A stretch of DNA of 64,000 bases from Leguminivora glycinivorella (Eukaryota; Arthropoda; Insecta; Lepidoptera; Tortricidae): assembly GCF_023078275.1 (NCBI RefSeq), contig NC_062983.1, positions 6,007,001 through 6,071,000 on the forward strand, read 5' to 3'. The position numbers were made by a program, and so were the translations under genes. Numbering within the stretch: position 1 is the stretch's first letter; every line of letters begins with the position of its first letter. This document shows positions 59,414 through 64,000 of the stretch, piece after piece. The notes beneath the pieces are model-generated. The model did no database searches and was not told the DNA's origin. It was given only the letters and a program-made list of their open reading frames with translations.

Positions 59414-60363
59414 CATTGAGGTATATGTACTACGTACTAGAGGCGACGTTACTAAGAGAATTTTTAACACACCCCACTGCGGTCCATGGACCGCAACGTT
59501 GTCAGTCGTCTACAGGCCCTTGCAGTGCAGTGATGTGCCGTGATTCATTTACAATCCACGTGAATAATGCGTTCTTGTGTGCTTAAAAATTGTTCTAATC
59601 ACTCGAAAAAATCAAATAAAAGTCAAGGTGTGACATTTCATCGGTAAATTAAACAAAAAACTCGTCTATAATATTTTAAGATTGAATATTCTACAAACAC
59701 GCGAGCGGGAGCGGACTGCCGCCATTTTGGTGACGCAATCATAGACTAGAAAAAGTTAACCGCGCAGATGTGCCATTTACATTGTTCCTACTAATGTGTT
59801 TCACCTCTAATATATTTGCGAAATATTTCTAATATAAATAATTCTAATATATTTCTATTTGGAAAATTATTAGGTAACTACTTACTACTTCATGAATTAT
59901 GTTACTATAATATTAAAAAAGTTTATTTTTTTATAAATTGTTAATATTTTTTGAGTGAAATTGTATTTGTAGCACGCTCACTTTTTGCAGTTTTCTTTGG
60001 CCTGGTCATGAAAAAAGGGAACAATGGATACGCTTTATCCAAAAATTGTGCTGAGGAAACTTGGTTACCAACTGACCACACATATTGTTCATTCATTGTA
60101 TTTTAAAGAAGAAAATAAGTACAGTACAATTATATTATTTTGTATTGTTTAAGTTGTAAATAAATAAATCATTTTGACTAGAATAGCCGTATTTTAACTA
60201 AATGTAAAATTCCCATTAGGCAGAATATAATAATGTGTCACATCTGATGGTAGACCTACTCTATGCGTAAATGGCCGCTCCCCCCACCCCGCGCATTTGT
60301 CAGCATGTGCAGTGTTTTCGCTTGGCAACGTCGCCTCTAGTACGTAGTACATATACCTCAATG
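59414..60363 (+). mobile_element. P-like DNA transposon, internally deleted
   Basis: Perfect 37-bp terminal inverted repeats (59414-59450 and 60327-60363, beginning cattgaggtatatgtactac) are flanked by the 8-bp duplication GTATGGCT (59406-59413 and 60364-60371). An 8-bp duplication with CA-starting TIRs fits the P superfamily. The interior holds only the start of a P-type transposase, a split THAP domain, so at 950 bp it is a deleted, non-autonomous derivative. The identical TIRs suggest recent activity by a full-length relative. Confidence 0.85.
59567..60108 (+). pseudogene. THAP domain of P-type transposase, two exons, frame broken
   Basis: Exon 1 (59567-59643) starts at ATG, reads MRSCVLKNCSNH and, about 20 residues on, GVTFH, and ends at the donor cg|gtaaat. 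That gives the Cys-x4-Cys pair and the Phe-His of a THAP zinc finger. After the acceptor ttttgcag (59989-59990), exon 2 continues in phase with HEKREQWIRFIQKL, which supplies the conserved Trp. A TGA follows, and the remaining match (EETWLPTDHTYCS) lies in another frame. The last Cys-x2-His is also disrupted. The transposase catalytic part is absent. The THAP module binds the transposon ends in active P elements; this copy probably cannot make it. Confidence 0.75.
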
Positions 60364-60371
60364 GTATGGCT

Positions 60372-62048
60372 ATTTATAAGGAATCAATATAATTATTATG
60401 AGAATTACCGATAAGAGTCCGAAATTCGTTTCATATTTTATCGAAATTTTGGGGGGGAATTAAGTTGACTTTGGCAACATTGAAGGTTGTACAGTACTCG
60501 TCCGTCCATTTTGAATCGTTGGCGGAAGGTCGTTGAACAGTCGCGAGTTCCACAGGAAGGTTCCTTAAATTATACAGGTAATCATTGTAAATATTGTAAT
60601 AAAAAGTGCACCGACGAAGTGATGAGCGTGTAAATAAGTTGGATCATCAAAAATTTGTTCATTTACGTTCATAGGTACAGTGAATTCGCCACCGCCAACC
60701 ACACCGGACAAGACAAACAACTTTTACATCGGAATTGGCCAAACCCCCGGATAAGACTACTTAATACCCGGACAAGACTACTTCTCGGTAAGTTTTAAAC
60801 ATCTACATTGCAGCAATACAACTTAATTCTTTAAAACAAGAGAATGCGATCGTCATTTACTTCGAAGTGAGCGACGGCGGCCATGATTGTTGTCCAAAGT
60901 TTGGGCTAACTTTGGACGTCCAACCAACCAAGGAAAATTATCTAATTTTAGTGAAGTTTCTTTCGATATTTATGAGGATCACCATGGAAATACGGGTCTA
61001 TTACGTTCTTTTATTAAAATATTTTAACTTTCTAGACATTAACGAAGTGATATTTAGTAGATGAAAATGGACCCTATCATCATGGTAATACGGTTCTTAT
61101 TAGCGCGGTTTAGAACATCGGATGTACATGGCGGATTTTAATATTTTCACAGTCTATAAAGGACCTTTTTGAACATTTTCTAGGGTCCTTAAGATATATA
61201 GTTAGGTATATTTTTATTTCATCATGCATCTTATTGGAAGTTTAGAAATACAACTTACTTCCTTTCTGATTGGGTTTGCAGTTTATAAAAATAACAATTG
61301 TGCTGTGTGTATATATAAGCTAACATCTTCTTTACAGGATATTGTGGTGACATTTAAGTGTTTTTAGATCTATTAAATAAGTGTTTCGTGAAGTGTTCCA
61401 ATAATTAAACAAACAAATGAGTGAAATAAAACTAAATAATTTTTAAATAATTAACTATCAAACAAGTGAAGTAAAAATAAAAAGTTAATAAATAAATAAA
61501 CCAAACAAATAAACAAAATAAAAACGTTAACTTTCATCATTTTGCAAGCGAGCTTAAGTTAGTGACAGAAGATTTTGTATTGTGGTACCAGTGTATAAAC
61601 GTCAACGTCACTTACTGATTTTGACATGACTTAGGCTGCTGTAATCTATAAATGATAAACAAAGATTACACATTCGTATGTCAGTGTGTATGTTATGTTG
61701 CCTATCATAAATTTATTATTTTACTTCCTTTCATAATAATTTCAAATAAAAGAAACATCTGTTCATAATTAAGTCAATTGTTTTAATTAATTAAATTTAA
61801 ATGACTTCGACTTTTCTTTCTTTAGTTTCAAACTTGAATGGATTTTAGAGATTTTTAGTTGGATTTAAATTTCAATACTTTGAGATTATTAAAATAAATA
61901 ATATGTGGAGTTATTAAAAGTTAATTAACCTAAAATATTAAATTACTTTATTGGTGTGACCGTTCATATTATTAGGGAATTAAGGTTAAACGGGTTTGTT
62001 TCTGTGCGTTACAGGCTAGACAAGACTACGGTCTAGACAAACAACAGA
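60372..62048 (+). other. Upstream region and leader of the BEL/Pao element
   Basis: The 5' LTR must lie here, but I could not fix its ends because the 3' LTR is outside the window. A candidate primer-binding site (tggtgacattt) is at 61345. A splice donor ctcg|gtaagt at 60788 and an acceptor gttacag at 62008-62014 could remove 1.2 kb and bring the leader next to the gag ATG. The word caagactac occurs on both sides of the inferred intron. The 65-residue ORF at 60867 is not recognised. Confidence 0.45.
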
Positions 62049-63407
62049 ATGGACGACATTCTTTTAGCAAGGCTTAGGCTCATTAACGACAAACTCACAA
62101 CGGACTTAGAAGTAATTCCGGGTACTGTTAATTTAGAAAATTTAGTGCAGGCTCAGATCACATACAGTAAATTAGAAGCAACACTGAAAAGACTTAGCGG
62201 AGACCTGACGGAGTACTTTAGGCTGGCTTCGACACCCGCATCTGATGAAATCTGCTTGATAAGTGGACTTCAACTTCAAGCAGAGGAGACTTTAGCTGAA
62301 CTTAAGGTGAAGATTGACCAGATATCTACATCAAGCAAACCATCAGAGAAGCTGACTGAAGCGAACTCCTCGTGCAGACTTCCTAAGCTCCAGCTGCCGG
62401 TGTATAATGGGGATGTACTGGCGTGGTATGAATTTTGGGATGCCTTCAGAAGCAACATCGATGCAAGGATCCTGCCGGATGTTGACAAGCTTTCTTATCT
62501 TAAGACTTCAGTCACGGGAGATGCCAAAAAAGTCATTGACGGTCTAGCGACTACAAGCACCAACTATGCTATTGCCGTTACGATACTGAAGGAAAGGTTC
62601 GGGAAAACTTCACATCTTATAGACGCGCACTATGCAACATTATATAAAATTAAGATGGCCAAAGGCAGTGCGGATGACTATAGAAGGACTTTCAACGAAA
62701 TCGAAAGGAATCTTAAGATTTTAGAATCACTAGGTGAGAACATTAACCACAACCATCTGCGCTTCATGCTACTAGAGAAGTTTCCTTCTGATCTAGTATA
62801 CGAAATAAAACTTAAAGTTAAGGATGATTCCATTCAAGAACTGAGAAGCCACCTGGATAAAATCATCACTGCCAAAGAGGACGCGGAAAGGATATCGGGT
62901 AGGAAACGCCCTCAAGAGACAGAAGCTAGTACGGTCGGGACTCTTCATGTGAATGCAAAACGTGCGAGATACGCAAACCAGTCCCAACTACAACACAGTA
63001 ACCAGAGTAAACAAAACCATCAGGGACGCTTTGATAAGAGACCGGTACTAAAGAAGTTTAAGGGTTTCAAGAAATATGACAATAAAGGAAACAGACCAAA
63101 CCAAACTTCAACTTCAAACAAAGATCAGGCAGAAACTCAGCGAAGTACTCCAGGGGCTAAGAAGGGATTGGTGTGTATATTTTGCGAAGGGGGCCATTAT
63201 AATGATAGTTGCCCTGAAGCATCTACTTTAGCAGAAAGGAAGAAACGACTTGCAGGACGATGCTACATCTGCTTCAGTAAGAATCACGTAGCAAATGCTT
63301 GCTGGAGAAAGAGAAGGTGTGCCCGTTGTAAAGGAGAAGTACCGCATAATAGAGCATTATGTCCTTTAAATTTTCAGAAGGATACAACGGAGAAGAGTCA
63401 GTCCTGA
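62049..63407 (+). CDS. Gag protein of a BEL/Pao retrotransposon
   Basis: The 452-residue structural protein packages element RNA in cytoplasmic particles. Residues 1-100 are helical and charged. From about 110 (LPKLQLPVYNGD) through about 260 is the DUF1759 core, with the WYEFWDAF signature near 126-133. A basic, Gln/Asn-rich linker follows. Three Cys/His knuckles close the protein: CX2CX3HX4C at 376-388, CX2CX4HX4C at 405-418 and CX2CX5HX4C at 424-438. The start chosen is the first ATG after the putative leader acceptor. The frame stops at TGA 63405, overlapping the protease frame by 49 nt. Most BEL/Pao elements encode Gag and Pol in one frame, so the stop here is notable. Confidence 0.9.
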   Translation: MDDILLARLRLINDKLTTDLEVIPGTVNLENLVQAQITYSKLEATLKRLSGDLTEYFRLASTPASDEICLISGLQLQAEETLAELKVKIDQISTSSKPSEKLTEANSSCRLPKLQLPVYNGDVLAWYEFWDAFRSNIDARILPDVDKLSYLKTSVTGDAKKVIDGLATTSTNYAIAVTILKERFGKTSHLIDAHYATLYKIKMAKGSADDYRRTFNEIERNLKILESLGENINHNHLRFMLLEKFPSDLVYEIKLKVKDDSIQELRSHLDKIITAKEDAERISGRKRPQETEASTVGTLHVNAKRARYANQSQLQHSNQSKQNHQGRFDKRPVLKKFKGFKKYDNKGNRPNQTSTSNKDQAETQRSTPGAKKGLVCIFCEGGHYNDSCPEASTLAERKKRLAGRCYICFSKNHVANACWRKRRCARCKGEVPHNRALCPLNFQKDTTEKSQS

Positions 63408-64000
63408 CGGTTCTAGAAGAGGGAATCACAGCACTCCAAACGGCAACAGTTTATGCAAGCCACATAGATGATAAGAATAAACAATTTAAATATAGGCTTC
63501 TTTTAGATCCAGGTTCCCAACGCTCTTATGTAACATTCCGGACTGCAAAGGAATTAAAACTTCCCGTCGAAGAAGAGAGTCATCTAGTAGTAATCACCTT
63601 CGGCGACGATCCTCCCAGAGAGATACATAGCCCAATAGTCACCCTTCATCTACTATCTAGAACAAACAAGAACATAGTAATACAGGCTAACTGCGTAGAG
63701 CATATCTCCAGAGGTTATATACCTAATGTCAAGATGAAGAACTTACCGGAGTCATATACACTAGCGGACGACGGGTCGCTAAGCGGACCTGTACAGATCT
63801 TGGTTGGAAACGAATATTACTGCAACATAACTTACGAGAAAAAGGTACAACTGGATAGCAATTTGTTTCTAATCGACTCTGCACTTGGTTGGATAATTAG
63901 TGGTAGAGCAGAACCACAGCTTAGAGACGAGTCGTACGTAGTGACTTACACTCAGACTTGCATTGAAACGAAGCTTCATCAGCCAGATCCACCTCTTTGT
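63359..64000 (+). CDS. Pol, protease region (DUF1758), partial
   Basis: A frame in -1 relative to gag is open from ATG 63359 to the window edge (214 codons). It is probably expressed as a Gag-Pol fusion by frameshifting rather than from that ATG. Around codon 50 it reads RLLLDPGSQRSYV, the site of the aspartic protease, where the family has Asp-Ser/Thr-Gly; here the middle residue is Pro. Further on, VQILVGNEYY and LGWIISG are DUF1758/Pao landmarks. The protease would release Gag and Pol parts. The Pro change could inactivate it. No stop interrupts the frame in the window. Confidence 0.85.
   Translation, partial: MSFKFSEGYNGEESVLTVLEEGITALQTATVYASHIDDKNKQFKYRLLLDPGSQRSYVTFRTAKELKLPVEEESHLVVITFGDDPPREIHSPIVTLHLLSRTNKNIVIQANCVEHISRGYIPNVKMKNLPESYTLADDGSLSGPVQILVGNEYYCNITYEKKVQLDSNLFLIDSALGWIISGRAEPQLRDESYVVTYTQTCIETKLHQPDPPLC
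63365..63371 (+). promoter_or_regulatory. -1 ribosomal frameshift site, T TTA AAT
   Basis: The heptamer fits X XXY YYZ and lies in phase with gag codons 440-441 (TTA AAT). It is 34 nt before the gag stop and within the gag/pol overlap. A small stem, gtcag-tc-ctgac (63397-63408), lies about 25 nt downstream; a stronger structure was not found by eye. It would yield a Gag-Pol fusion at a fraction of the Gag level. Confidence 0.65.

Larger units (their letters stand above)
62015..64000 (+). mobile_element. BEL/Pao LTR retrotransposon, 5' part, cut by window end
   Basis: The order Gag (DUF1759, zinc knuckles), then DUF1758 aspartic protease, is specific to BEL/Pao. Reverse transcriptase, RNase H, integrase and the 3' LTR would lie beyond 64000. 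The long open frames show it is young. The given start is only the last leader exon; the true 5' edge is somewhere upstream. Confidence 0.85.

Overview
The window looks like an AT-rich, gene-poor stretch of a moth or butterfly (Lepidoptera) nuclear chromosome. Three things suggest this: several tRNA-headed SINEs of the type common in Lepidoptera (A/B-box head, conserved body, own target-site duplications), small Helitrons ending in the hairpin-plus-CTAG terminus frequent in moths, and many LINE tails and palindromic MITEs of lepidopteran character. I recognise no intact host protein-coding gene. Almost every short ORF is noise or lies inside a repeat. Family names are from memory of family features; no database was searched.

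Layout. 1-3.6 kb: one SINE with a 12-bp target duplication and two copies of a palindromic MITE. 3.59-14.99 kb: an 11.4-kb LTR retrotransposon on the minus strand, with two 2,146-bp LTRs, a primer-binding site matching the 3' end of tRNA-His, a polypurine tract and a 4-bp target duplication (GTAG). Its 7.1-kb interior has no gag or pol ORF. Instead it holds old TE scraps and, on the opposite strand, a gene-like series of splice and poly(A) signals. 15-25 kb: a 5'-truncated LINE with poly(A), a LINE tail flanked by a 28-bp direct repeat, three inverted-repeat hairpins (one a 116-bp near-perfect palindrome), MITEs and a second full SINE. 26.9-28.2 kb: a Helitron-like element holding a hexanucleotide array and a nested TIR element. 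28.6-50 kb: scattered MITEs, LINE tails, a ~390-bp block present twice in inverted orientation, and a compact 179-bp Helitron. 50-57 kb: two more SINEs, and a foldback element (52.5-53.45 kb) carrying seven ~57-bp repeats that contain TTAGG runs and flanked by a 16-bp duplication. 57.6-57.9 kb: a 38-bp tandem array. 59.41-60.36 kb: an internally deleted P-like DNA transposon with perfect 37-bp TIRs, an 8-bp target duplication and a decayed two-exon THAP domain.

From about 60.4 kb to the window end is the 5' part of a BEL/Pao LTR retrotransposon on the plus strand. It has a 452-residue Gag (DUF1759 plus three zinc knuckles), then a protease-like ORF (DUF1758) in the -1 frame that runs off the edge. 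A correctly phased T TTA AAT slippery heptamer lies in the overlap, so a -1 frameshift probably makes Gag-Pol. The protease has Asp-Pro-Gly where Asp-Ser/Thr-Gly is expected. The window is therefore mainly a record of transposon insertion and nesting.
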